A model generated the notes under the pieces. That model had not been told where the DNA came from. It was given only the letters and a program-made list of their open reading frames with translations, and did no database searches. This document shows positions 16,898-24,204 of a DNA stretch of 49,416 nt, one piece after another (the first letter of the stretch is position 1; each line of letters opens with the position of its first letter). The stretch is taken from positions 1 through 49,416 of the forward strand of contig NZ_CAJTYX010000021.1 in assembly GCF_910583865.1 (NCBI RefSeq), in the 5' to 3' direction. Position numbers and translations under genes: made by a program. The DNA comes from an uncultured Muribaculum sp. (GTDB lineage Bacteria > Bacteroidota > Bacteroidia > Bacteroidales > Muribaculaceae).

Positions 16898-17545
16898 ATG
16901 CTACAGATCAAGGTTTTCCAGTTCAACATGTTCGGCATCAACACCTACGTCGTGTGGGATCCCGTGACTCTCGACGCCGTCATCATCGACCCCGGCATGA
17001 TCGACAAGTCGGAAGAGGCCGTTCTTGACTCCTTCATCGAGAAAAACAAGCTGAACGTGACGCAGCTCATCAACACCCACATGCATGTCGACCACGTGTT
17101 CGGCGTGCCACATATCCGCAGCCGCTACGGAGTGGAGCTGAAAGCCTCTGCAGCCGACACCTTCCTCGGACGCCAGACGCCCGCGCAGGCCCGTATGTTC
17201 GGACTCTCGGGCAGCAATGTCGAGCCGGTGGAGGCCGACGTGGAGATCGGCGACGGCGACCACATCACTGTAGGCAGCGAGGAGGCCGTGGTGCTCGCCG
17301 TTCCGGGCCATTCCCCCGGGAGCGTCGTACTATACTTCCCGGAGTCGAGATTCGTCATCACCGGCGACGTCCTTTTCCAAGGCAGCATCGGGCGCACCGA
17401 CCTCGTGGCGGGCAACCACAGCCTGCTCATCGACGGCATACGCGCCAAACTGCTTACCCTCCCCGCCGACACCGTAGTCTACCCGGGCCACGGCGCCCCG
17501 ACCACCATCGGTGCCGAAAAGCGCTCCAACCCCTACCTCCGCTGA
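16898..17545 (+). CDS. MBL-fold metallo-hydrolase (glyoxalase II-like)
   Basis: A 215-residue metallo-beta-lactamase fold hydrolase. The zinc motif is T-H61-M-H63-V-D65-H66, with further ligands in P-G-H-S-P-G-S near residue 138, T-G-D-V-L-F-Q-G-S-I-G-R-T-D near 158-171 and a closing Y-P-G-H-G. This order, and G-S-I-G-R-T-D, are typical of the small glyoxalase II/YcbL-like subgroup, which hydrolyses thioesters such as lactoylglutathione; the natural substrate in an organism probably lacking glutathione is unknown. It starts 12 bases after rsmG and probably ends that operon. Confidence 0.9.
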   Translation: MLQIKVFQFNMFGINTYVVWDPVTLDAVIIDPGMIDKSEEAVLDSFIEKNKLNVTQLINTHMHVDHVFGVPHIRSRYGVELKASAADTFLGRQTPAQARMFGLSGSNVEPVEADVEIGDGDHITVGSEEAVVLAVPGHSPGSVVLYFPESRFVITGDVLFQGSIGRTDLVAGNHSLLIDGIRAKLLTLPADTVVYPGHGAPTTIGAEKRSNPYLR

Positions 17546-17599
17546 CAACGGTCCTGACAGCCACGGACATTATTTCCCGGTTACAAGCGGTTCACACCA

Positions 17600-17650
17600 G
17601 GTAAAAGCAAATAAATTTGCTTTTACGCTCGACTTATCCGTATATTTGCG
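17600..17650 (+). promoter_or_regulatory. tandem promoter-operator unit, copy 1
   Basis: This 51-bp unit is repeated without change at 17673-17723. It holds a palindrome at 17601-17626 (12-bp arms, 2-base centre) overlapping the -33 TTTG at 17616-17619; after 21 bases comes TATATTTG at 17641-17648. A protein on the palindrome would block the promoter, so it looks like an autoregulatory operator of the toxin-antitoxin module downstream. Confidence 0.75.
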
Positions 17651-17672
17651 TAAACGCTATATACTCACGCTC

Positions 17673-17723
17673 GGTAAAAGCAAATAAATTTGCTTTTACG
17701 CTCGACTTATCCGTATATTTGCG
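17673..17723 (+). promoter_or_regulatory. tandem promoter-operator unit, copy 2
   Basis: Second perfect copy of the 51-bp unit, 73 bases downstream. Palindrome at 17674-17699, TTTG at 17689-17692, TATATTTG at 17714-17721. This is the promoter nearest mntA and predicts a leader of about 20 bases before the ATG at 17747. Confidence 0.75.
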
Positions 17724-17746
17724 ACATAATATAATCTATCGTGGTT

Positions 17747-18043
17747 ATGTGTACGTTACAGCAATGTATCAACCGACTTAACGAAGCAGCTCCCTACATA
17801 CGGCAAGAGTTCGGAGTAAAATCCTTATGCTTGTTCGGTTCGATGGCCAGAGGGGACAACAGGCCGGACAGCGATGTAGACGTATTCGTGGATATGCCAT
17901 CCAGAATGACACTTGTCGTAGGACTGAAATTGTTTCTTGAAAGCCTGTTGGAAAATCCGGTAGACCTTATACGCCGACATAAGAATATACGCCCGTTCTT
18001 TTTGTCACAAATAGAGAAAGACGCAATATATGTCATACGATAA
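17747..18043 (+). CDS. mntA: MntA-type minimal nucleotidyltransferase antitoxin
   Basis: A 98-residue minimal nucleotidyltransferase. The active site is complete: G31-S32-M-A-R-G36, then D41-S-D43-V-D45, the G-S-x10-D-x-D signature of the pol-beta fold. In characterised MntA-HepT modules this protein is the antitoxin and transfers AMP to a tyrosine of the HEPN toxin. An alternative GTG start lies 6 bases upstream at 17741; the ATG at 17747 is preferred. It overlaps hepT by 14 bases, so the two are translated together, and two identical promoter-operator units lie directly upstream. Confidence 0.9.
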   Translation: MCTLQQCINRLNEAAPYIRQEFGVKSLCLFGSMARGDNRPDSDVDVFVDMPSRMTLVVGLKLFLESLLENPVDLIRRHKNIRPFFLSQIEKDAIYVIR

Positions 18044-18407
18044 CGGAATCATTGTCGATGCCCTGATCCAAATCAAAGATGCAATCGAACAAATTGAGAT
18101 ATGGAGCGAAGAAATAACCTCAGCCGACAACTACAGATGCACTCCTGACGGTATGAAAACCCTTGCGGCAACATGTATGTTGCTTGAGGCCATCGGAGAA
18201 AGTGTAAAGAAGATTAATCGGCACACCAACAATGAATTCCTCAATCATGCATGCCCTGAGATACCTTGGAAAAGCATAATGGGCATGCGTGACCATATCG
18301 CCCATGGATATTTCGATATTGACGACGACTTCGTATTCGATGTGGTCAATAACGACCTTGACCCACTAAAGAAAGTCATACCGAAACTGATATCCCATCT
18401 TGAATAA
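18030..18407 (+). CDS. hepT: HepT-type HEPN ribonuclease toxin (DUF86)
   Basis: A 125-residue HEPN/DUF86 protein, the RNase toxin partner of MntA. The catalytic R-x4-H-x-Y motif is intact at R87-D-H-I-A-H92-G-Y94; Y94 is the position that MntA AMPylates in studied modules, which disables the RNase. Four predicted helices and the length match the family. The start overlaps the end of mntA. Both genes are AT-richer than the flanking MBL and cdsA genes, which suggests horizontal arrival. Confidence 0.9.
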   Translation: MSYDNGIIVDALIQIKDAIEQIEIWSEEITSADNYRCTPDGMKTLAATCMLLEAIGESVKKINRHTNNEFLNHACPEIPWKSIMGMRDHIAHGYFDIDDDFVFDVVNNDLDPLKKVIPKLISHLE

Positions 18408-18476
18408 TGGGTAGCCGGGCTACGGAAGAAGGGCAGTTTGGGAGGTTCTTGTCGGTACTTTTACAGAAAAGTTTCG

Positions 18477-18484
18477 TAAATTTG
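18477..18484 (+). promoter_or_regulatory. -7 element upstream of cdsA
   Basis: TAAATTTG at 18477-18484, 18 bases before the cdsA ATG. No well-placed TTTG is seen upstream. Confidence 0.5.
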
Positions 18485-18502
18485 CGTGTCAAGAACTGAA
18501 AG

Positions 18503-19345
18503 ATGAAAAATTTCATTTTGCGCACTATCACGGGTGCATTATATGTGGCGATAATACTTGCCGGCGTGCTCCTTGGCCCGGTATCGTTCTGGATACTGTG
18601 CATGCTCCTCGGAGGCCCGGCAATCATAGAATATACCTCGTTGGGCAACACGCGGACGCCTTCTGACGGCGCGCCCAAGACCGCCCCCGTCGTGTGGACA
18701 TCCCCCTCGACATGGATCGACGTGGCCACCACCCTCTCACTCATCACGGCGGGATGGATGTCGATGCGCTACAGCGGCGGCATGGCGGCATGGGGGATAT
18801 GGCTCTCGCTGCTGCTGCTCCGCATGGTCTACACCCTCTACTCCAGGGAGGAGCGCCCGCTCTACTCCCTGGCCAAGTCGCTTATGGCGCAGATCTACAT
18901 CGCGCTCCCTCTTATGGCCCTGCAATATGTCTACGGCATCAGCGCGCACCTCGTGCTTATGATGTTCATCCTCATATGGCTCAACGACACCGGCGCGTTC
19001 CTCGTCGGCTCGGCCATCGGCCGCCACCGCCTCTTCCCGCGCATATCCCCCAAGAAGTCGTGGGAAGGCTTCTGGGGAGGGATGGCCTTCTGCATCGGGG
19101 CGAGCGTGGCCGCAAAGCTCATCTGGCCGGAATACTTCTATCTCGACATGGGCCTGATGGTCGGTCTGGGCATAATCACCTGCGTGTTCGCCACCTGGGG
19201 CGACCTTATAGAGTCGCTCATCAAGCGCACCATCGGGGTAAAGGACTCCGGGAAGCTGCTCCCCGGCCATGGCGGCATACTCGACCGCATCGACTCTCTC
19301 CTTGTCGTATCCATAGCCACCCTGGCCTACCTCCTGTTTATCTGA
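18503..19345 (+). CDS. cdsA: phosphatidate cytidylyltransferase
   Basis: CdsA makes CDP-diacylglycerol from phosphatidate and CTP, the branch point of phospholipid synthesis. The 280-residue membrane protein has about seven to eight hydrophobic helices and the family signature near its C-terminus: S-L-I-K-R-T-I-G-V-K-D-S-G-K-L-L-P-G-H-G-G-I, then D-R-I-D-S, preceded by S-P-K-K-S-W-E-G. It opens a run of six closely spaced plus-strand genes reaching sufE. Confidence 0.95.
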   Translation: MKNFILRTITGALYVAIILAGVLLGPVSFWILCMLLGGPAIIEYTSLGNTRTPSDGAPKTAPVVWTSPSTWIDVATTLSLITAGWMSMRYSGGMAAWGIWLSLLLLRMVYTLYSREERPLYSLAKSLMAQIYIALPLMALQYVYGISAHLVLMMFILIWLNDTGAFLVGSAIGRHRLFPRISPKKSWEGFWGGMAFCIGASVAAKLIWPEYFYLDMGLMVGLGIITCVFATWGDLIESLIKRTIGVKDSGKLLPGHGGILDRIDSLLVVSIATLAYLLFI

Positions 19346-19399
19346 TCCCTCTTCTTCACGATTCTCCACGAAACAAAGTAACTCTCACAAGATACACCT

Positions 19400-20566
19400 A
19401 TGAGCAACCAACGCTATGACCTACGCGGCGTGTCGGCCTCGAAAGAGGACGTGCACAACGCCATCAAGAATGTAGACAAGGGACTCTATCCCAAAGCGTT
19501 CTGCAAGATCATCCCCGACTATCTCGGCGGCGATCCCGACTACTGCAACATCATGCACGCCGACGGTGCGGGCACAAAATCGGCGCTGGCCTACATGTAC
19601 TGGCGCGAGACCGGCGACCTCGGCGTCTGGAAAGGTATCGCACAGGACGCGCTGATAATGAACATCGACGACCTGCTGTGCGTGGGCGCCACCGACAACA
19701 TACTCGTAAGCTCCACCATCGGGCGCAACAAGATGCTCATCCCCGGCGAGGTGATCGCCGCCATCATCAACGGCACCGAGGAGCTGCTCGCCGAGTTGCG
19801 CGGGATGGGCGTGAGCATCTACAGCACCGGCGGCGAGACAGCCGATGTAGGCGACCTCGTGCGAACCATCATCGTCGACAGCACCGTCACATGCCGCATG
19901 CGCCGCGCCGACGTGATCGACAACGCCAACATAGCCGGAGGCGACGTGATCGTGGGCCTCGCAAGCTACGGCCAGGCCGCATACGAACATGAATACAACG
20001 GCGGCATGGGGTCGAACGGACTTACATCGGCACGCCACGACGTGTTCTGCCACGCCCTTGCCGAGAAATACCCCGAGAGCTACGACCACGCAGTGCCCGC
20101 AGAACTTGTCTACTCGGGTACATGCTCCCTGACCGACAGCGTCGAAGGCTCGCCCGTCAACGCCGGGAAGCTCGTGCTGTCGCCCACCCGCACCTATGCC
20201 CCGGTCATCAAGAAGCTGCTCGACGAGATGCGCCCCGACATCCACGGCATGGTCCACTGCTCGGGGGGAGCGCAGACCAAGGTGATGCACTTCGTGGAAG
20301 GGAAGCATGTGGTGAAGGACAACCTATTCCCGGTGCCCCCGCTCTTCGACCTGATACAGCGCGAGTCGGGTACCGACTGGAAAGAGATGTACAAGGTGTT
20401 CAACATGGGCCACCGCATGGAAATCTACGTGAAGCCCGAGATGGCCGAGCGTGTGATCGCCATCTCCGAATCGATGGGCATACCGGCGCGCATCGTAGGA
20501 CGCGTCGATGACGCTCCCGCCAACCGCCTGACCATCATCTCGGAAAAAGGCACTTTCGAATATTAG
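19400..20566 (+). CDS. purM: phosphoribosylformylglycinamidine cyclo-ligase (AIR synthase)
   Basis: PurM closes the imidazole ring in purine synthesis (FGAM plus ATP to AIR). The 388-residue protein has the PurM fold with H-A-D-G-A-G-T-K-S near residue 53, D-D-L-L-C-V-G-A near residue 95 and the T-G-G-E-T-A-D-V motif near residue 142. It is the longer Bacteroidota form, which diverges from the E. coli enzyme, so some databases label it only AIR synthase-related. It lies 54 bases after cdsA. purC and purB are in the same window but about 26 kb away, so the pathway genes are dispersed. Confidence 0.92.
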   Translation: MSNQRYDLRGVSASKEDVHNAIKNVDKGLYPKAFCKIIPDYLGGDPDYCNIMHADGAGTKSALAYMYWRETGDLGVWKGIAQDALIMNIDDLLCVGATDNILVSSTIGRNKMLIPGEVIAAIINGTEELLAELRGMGVSIYSTGGETADVGDLVRTIIVDSTVTCRMRRADVIDNANIAGGDVIVGLASYGQAAYEHEYNGGMGSNGLTSARHDVFCHALAEKYPESYDHAVPAELVYSGTCSLTDSVEGSPVNAGKLVLSPTRTYAPVIKKLLDEMRPDIHGMVHCSGGAQTKVMHFVEGKHVVKDNLFPVPPLFDLIQRESGTDWKEMYKVFNMGHRMEIYVKPEMAERVIAISESMGIPARIVGRVDDAPANRLTIISEKGTFEY

Positions 20567-20602
20567 AGGCATATCCCCCACCCTCCGAAGCACAAGAAGC
20601 CT

Positions 20603-21994
20603 ATGCGGAGCATCTCCGGCATACCTGCGGTAGCGATATTGCTGCTCTCCCTCTTCACGACATGGTCGTGCGGAGGTGGGAACGGTTCAACACGCACCGG
20701 CGATGCCGACAGTGCCGCACGGCGTCTGCCCGACACGCTGCGTGTCGGCACGCTCTACAGTCCCACTTCCTACTTCATCTACCGCGAGGAGGAGATGGGC
20801 TACGACTACGACATGGTGAAGCGCTTCGGCGCCGACAAGGGTATAGCCATAGACCTGCACGTGGCGCCCGGCCTCAACGCCCTTATCGAGATGCTCGACA
20901 GCGGGCTTATCGACGTGGCCGCCTACGAGATACCCGTCACAGCCGAATACAAGCCCCACGTGGTCCCGGCAGGCAACGAGAACATCACCACGCAGGTGCT
21001 CGTCCAGCCCAAGGAGGGGGAGAGGATAACCGACGTCACGCAGCTCGCCGGACGCGAAGTATACGTCGAGGCCGGGTCCAAGTACCTCTACCGCCTCGAA
21101 AACCTCAACGACGAGATTGGCGGAGGCATAAAGATCCACCAGGTGAAGAGCGACACGCTCATCACCGAGGACCTGATCGAGATGGTGGCCACGGGGGAGA
21201 TTCCGCTGACCATCGTCGACAGCGACATAGCCCGCATCAACCGCACATATTACAACACCCTCGACATCGGGCTTCCCGTAAGCTTCGAGCAGCGCTCGGC
21301 ATGGGGAGTGTCGCCGGCAAAACCCTGGCTCGCCGACAGCATCACCGCATGGATGGCACAGAGCGAACCACGCAAGGCGCAGGCACGTCTGCTCAAACGC
21401 TATTTCGAGCTGAGCAAGGAGACACCCGCCGTGAGGATCGATTTTTCGAAAGGGAAGATATCGCCTTACGATCCGCTTTTCCGCAAATACGCCAAGGATA
21501 TCGGATGGGACTGGCGCATACTCGCCGCACAAGGCTACACCGAAAGCCGTTTCGACACTACGGTGGTGAGCTGGGCCGGCGCCAGAGGGATAATGCAGAT
21601 CATGCCGCGCACGGCGCGCGCCCACGGGCTTTCCATGTCGATGATCACCAATCCCGAGGCCAACATACGCACTGCCGCCGCGATAATCAAGTCGCTCGAC
21701 TCCTCGCTGGCGAAGAAGGTGCCCGACCCGGAGGAACGCCGCAAGTTCACCCTCGCGGCTTATAACTCAGGACTCGCCCACATCTACGACGCCATAGCCC
21801 TTGCGGGGAAATACGGCAAGAACCCGCAGGTGTGGGACGGCAACGTGGCCGACGCCCTGCTTATGAAGGCCAATCCGGAGTACTACAACGACCCGGTGTG
21901 CCGCTACGGATATTTCCGAGGGAAGCAGACCACGGCCTACGTGCGCAAGGTGATGGAGTTCTACAACAACTCGCGGAAACATGTCAAACCCTGA
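20603..21994 (+). CDS. mltF: membrane-bound lytic murein transglycosylase F-like lipoprotein
   Basis: A 463-residue lipoprotein (lipobox W-S-C with Cys at residue 23) that cleaves the glycan strand of peptidoglycan. Residues about 45-275 are a periplasmic substrate-binding-like domain (L-R-V-G-T-L-Y-S-P, G-Y-D-Y-D-M-V), and residues about 290-455 a lytic transglycosylase SLT domain with catalytic E314 in Q-G-Y-T-E-S-R-F and the following G-A-R-G-I-M-Q-I-M-P. The two-domain order is that of MltF; in that enzyme the first domain regulates the second on binding muropeptides. It starts 36 bases after purM. Confidence 0.93.
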   Translation: MRSISGIPAVAILLLSLFTTWSCGGGNGSTRTGDADSAARRLPDTLRVGTLYSPTSYFIYREEEMGYDYDMVKRFGADKGIAIDLHVAPGLNALIEMLDSGLIDVAAYEIPVTAEYKPHVVPAGNENITTQVLVQPKEGERITDVTQLAGREVYVEAGSKYLYRLENLNDEIGGGIKIHQVKSDTLITEDLIEMVATGEIPLTIVDSDIARINRTYYNTLDIGLPVSFEQRSAWGVSPAKPWLADSITAWMAQSEPRKAQARLLKRYFELSKETPAVRIDFSKGKISPYDPLFRKYAKDIGWDWRILAAQGYTESRFDTTVVSWAGARGIMQIMPRTARAHGLSMSMITNPEANIRTAAAIIKSLDSSLAKKVPDPEERRKFTLAAYNSGLAHIYDAIALAGKYGKNPQVWDGNVADALLMKANPEYYNDPVCRYGYFRGKQTTAYVRKVMEFYNNSRKHVKP

Positions 21995-22041
21995 ACAAAA
22001 ATCAACCATATCAACAATCTATAAATTCCAAACTAAAGATT

Positions 22042-22596
22042 ATGAAAAGAAAATATTTTCTCGTAGGAATGGTGCTTGCGCTCGCAGGCTCAATGCTGAC
22101 CACATCATGCATCGGCAGCTTCGCCCTCACTAACAAGATCCTGTCGTGGAATCACTCCGTAGGCAACAAGTTCGTCAACGAACTTGTGTTCATCGCATTC
22201 TGGATCGTGCCCGTCTATGAGGTGTCGGCTCTCGCCGACGTGCTCGTCATCAACAGCATCGAGTTCTGGAGCGGCAACAACCCCGTGGCATGCGGACGCA
22301 GCGTCATCGAGGGACAGGACGGACGCTACCTCGTGGACTGCGACAAGAACGGCTACACCATCACCTCGGAGAACGACGGCAGCACGGTGCGCCTCGACTT
22401 CAACGCCGACGCGCAGACATGGAGCGTGCGCACCCCATCGATGGACGAGCCTGTGGTGTTCATGACCATGATCGATGACAACAGCGTGGACATGATCGGC
22501 ATCGACGGCGAGATGCATCGCGTAAGCCTCGACGCACAGGGTGTACTCGCCTACCAGGAGCAGGCCGCCTCGGCAGCCATGCTCGCCACCCGCTAA
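22042..22596 (+). CDS. DUF3332 lipoprotein
   Basis: A 184-residue lipoprotein (T-S-C with Cys at residue 23) matching DUF3332, a family with no known activity. Residues 25-75 contain the conserved F-A-L-T-N-K-I-L-S-W-N segment, a hydrophobic stretch with W-I-V-P-V-Y-E, and L-A-D-V-L-V-I-N-S-I-E-F-W-S-G-N-N-P; the rest is a predicted beta-rich domain. The ATG at 22042 is chosen because the signal peptide starts there. It lies 47 bases after mltF, in the same run of genes. Confidence 0.85.
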   Translation: MKRKYFLVGMVLALAGSMLTTSCIGSFALTNKILSWNHSVGNKFVNELVFIAFWIVPVYEVSALADVLVINSIEFWSGNNPVACGRSVIEGQDGRYLVDCDKNGYTITSENDGSTVRLDFNADAQTWSVRTPSMDEPVVFMTMIDDNSVDMIGIDGEMHRVSLDAQGVLAYQEQAASAAMLATR

Positions 22597-22614
22597 ACAC
22601 GCATACACGTGAGG

Positions 22615-23610
22615 ATGAAAAAAATCCTGCTCGCAGTAATCATACCGGTTGCCATGGCCTGCACAGGCCATGGCAACCGCACTGCATCGTCACAGCAGGC
22701 AGCCGCCCCCGGGACCTCAACCGCACGCACGCTCGACGCGGTGGACTTCAACGCCGATTCGGCCTACAGCCATGTGGCGGCACAGGTTGGCGTCGGCCCG
22801 CGCATCCCCGGCACACCCGCCCATGCGGCATGCGCCGACTATATCGCCGGGAAGCTGCGCTCATACGGAGCTGACACCGTGGCCATACAGCGCGCCACCG
22901 TCGACGACCACAGAGGAGGCTCCGTGCCCGTGGCCAACATATTCGCACGCTACAACAGCGACGCGCGCCATAGGGTGCTCCTGCTTGCCCACTACGACAC
23001 GCGCCCGTGGGCTGACAACGACCCCGACCCGTCAAACCACCACAAACCGGTGCCCGGCGCCAACGACGGGGCAAGCGGCGTGGGCGTGCTCCTCGAACTG
23101 GCCCGGCAGCTCGGCCAAAAATCACCTGCCGCCGGGGTCGACATACTGATGGTCGACGCCGAGGACGGAGGGGACGACGGCGACGAGACGTCGTGGTGCC
23201 TGGGCACACAGCAGTGGCTGCGCTCCGACCCGTTCGCCGGGAGCGTACGCCCGGCCTACGCCATACTCCTCGACATGGTAGGCGGCGAAGGCGCCGTGTT
23301 CCGCCGCGAGATCGTCAGCGACTATTTCGCCCGCAGCGTCAACGACCGCATATGGGCCGTGGCCGATGCATCCGGATATGCCGACCGGTTCGTCAACGCC
23401 CCCGGAGGAGGTGTCACCGACGACCACCTGTTCATCAACCGGGCCGGCATACCTGCCGTCGACATCATCGACGCCGCCCATCCCGCCACCGGCTCATTCC
23501 CCCCGCAATGGCACACCGTGGCCGACGACCTACCGGCCATATCCGCCTCCACGCTGAAGGCCGTGGGACAGACCGTGGCCAACGTGGTCTACTCGGAGAA
23601 ATCCGAATGA
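22615..23610 (+). CDS. M28-family lipoprotein, glutaminyl-peptide cyclotransferase-like
   Basis: A 331-residue lipoprotein (A-M-A-C, Cys at residue 16). The M28 zinc-peptidase fold is clear: L-L-A-H-Y-D-T-R-P-W, then A-N-D-G-A-S-G, D-A-E-D-G-G-D, and D-D-H-L-F-I-N with a late Q-W-H-T. The R-P-W-A-D and single-ligand D/E/H pattern resemble type II glutaminyl cyclases such as the one from Porphyromonas gingivalis, which form N-terminal pyroglutamate on exported proteins; aminopeptidase activity is the alternative. A GTG 6 bases upstream (22609) could also serve as start. The signal-peptide coding region contains a perfect 16-bp hairpin (22646-22679). Confidence 0.88.
   Translation: MKKILLAVIIPVAMACTGHGNRTASSQQAAAPGTSTARTLDAVDFNADSAYSHVAAQVGVGPRIPGTPAHAACADYIAGKLRSYGADTVAIQRATVDDHRGGSVPVANIFARYNSDARHRVLLLAHYDTRPWADNDPDPSNHHKPVPGANDGASGVGVLLELARQLGQKSPAAGVDILMVDAEDGGDDGDETSWCLGTQQWLRSDPFAGSVRPAYAILLDMVGGEGAVFRREIVSDYFARSVNDRIWAVADASGYADRFVNAPGGGVTDDHLFINRAGIPAVDIIDAAHPATGSFPPQWHTVADDLPAISASTLKAVGQTVANVVYSEKSE
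22646..22679 (+). repeat. perfect 16-bp inverted repeat inside the M28 signal peptide
   Basis: Arms at 22646-22661 and 22664-22679 are exactly complementary with a 2-base centre. The repeat covers the lipobox codons, 31 bases after the ATG. In mRNA it would fold into a very stable stem close to the initiation site. Confidence 0.9.
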
Positions 23611-23650
23611 CCCAGGCGCGCACAACAACATATAACATCATCTCCGCATC

Positions 23651-24088
23651 ATGACTATCAACGAATTACAAGACGACATCATCGACGAGTTCACCGACAT
23701 AGACGACTGGATGGACCGCTATGCCTACATCATCGACATGGGCAACACACTCCCTCCGATGCCCGAAGAATACAAGACACCCCAATACCTCATCGAAGGA
23801 TGCCAGAGCCGCGCATGGCTGCATGCCGAACTCACTCCCGGCGGACTCATCCACTTCACAGCCGACAGCGACGCCATCATCGTGAAAGGCATAATCAGCA
23901 TGCTACTGAAAGTGCTCAACGACCACACCCCCCCAGAGATAGCCGATGCCGACCTCTATTTCATCGACAAGATAGGGCTCGCGGAGAATCTGTCGCCCAC
24001 ACGTTCAAACGGCCTCACCGCACTCGTCAAGCAGATGAAGCTATATGCCGTGGCCTACAAGGCAAAACTCGAGAGCGAAGGAAAGTGA
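23651..24088 (+). CDS. sufE: SufE-family cysteine desulfuration protein
   Basis: SufE accepts the persulfide sulfur from the SufS cysteine desulfurase and hands it to the Suf scaffold for iron-sulfur cluster assembly. The 145-residue protein is of family length with the active Cys51 in I-E-G-C-Q-S-R-A-W, preceded by Y-I-I-D-M-G and L-P-x-M-P. SufS and SufBCD are not in the window. It closes the cdsA-to-sufE run, and a hairpin follows. Confidence 0.94.
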   Translation: MTINELQDDIIDEFTDIDDWMDRYAYIIDMGNTLPPMPEEYKTPQYLIEGCQSRAWLHAELTPGGLIHFTADSDAIIVKGIISMLLKVLNDHTPPEIADADLYFIDKIGLAENLSPTRSNGLTALVKQMKLYAVAYKAKLESEGK

Positions 24089-24092
24089 TCCA

Positions 24093-24131
24093 GGAGGGTG
24101 TGTCATAATGGCTCATCTTACAACACCCTCC
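24093..24131 (+). terminator. candidate terminator hairpin after sufE
   Basis: GGAGGGTGT at 24093-24101 pairs perfectly with 24123-24131, 5 bases after the sufE stop. The loop is long (21 bases) and no T-run follows, so termination is plausible but not certain. Confidence 0.45.
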
Positions 24132-24204
24132 CGCCGCAACACCATCACCCCACCCCACACATCGGGTGCGAAACGAATAGAAACAATTTAATAAACCAGT
24201 CATT

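Noticed and set aside
17600..17723. Two 51-bp direct repeats as a CRISPR array
   Set aside because: Only two copies with a 22-bp spacer, no cas genes, and each copy contains a promoter directly upstream of a toxin-antitoxin pair.
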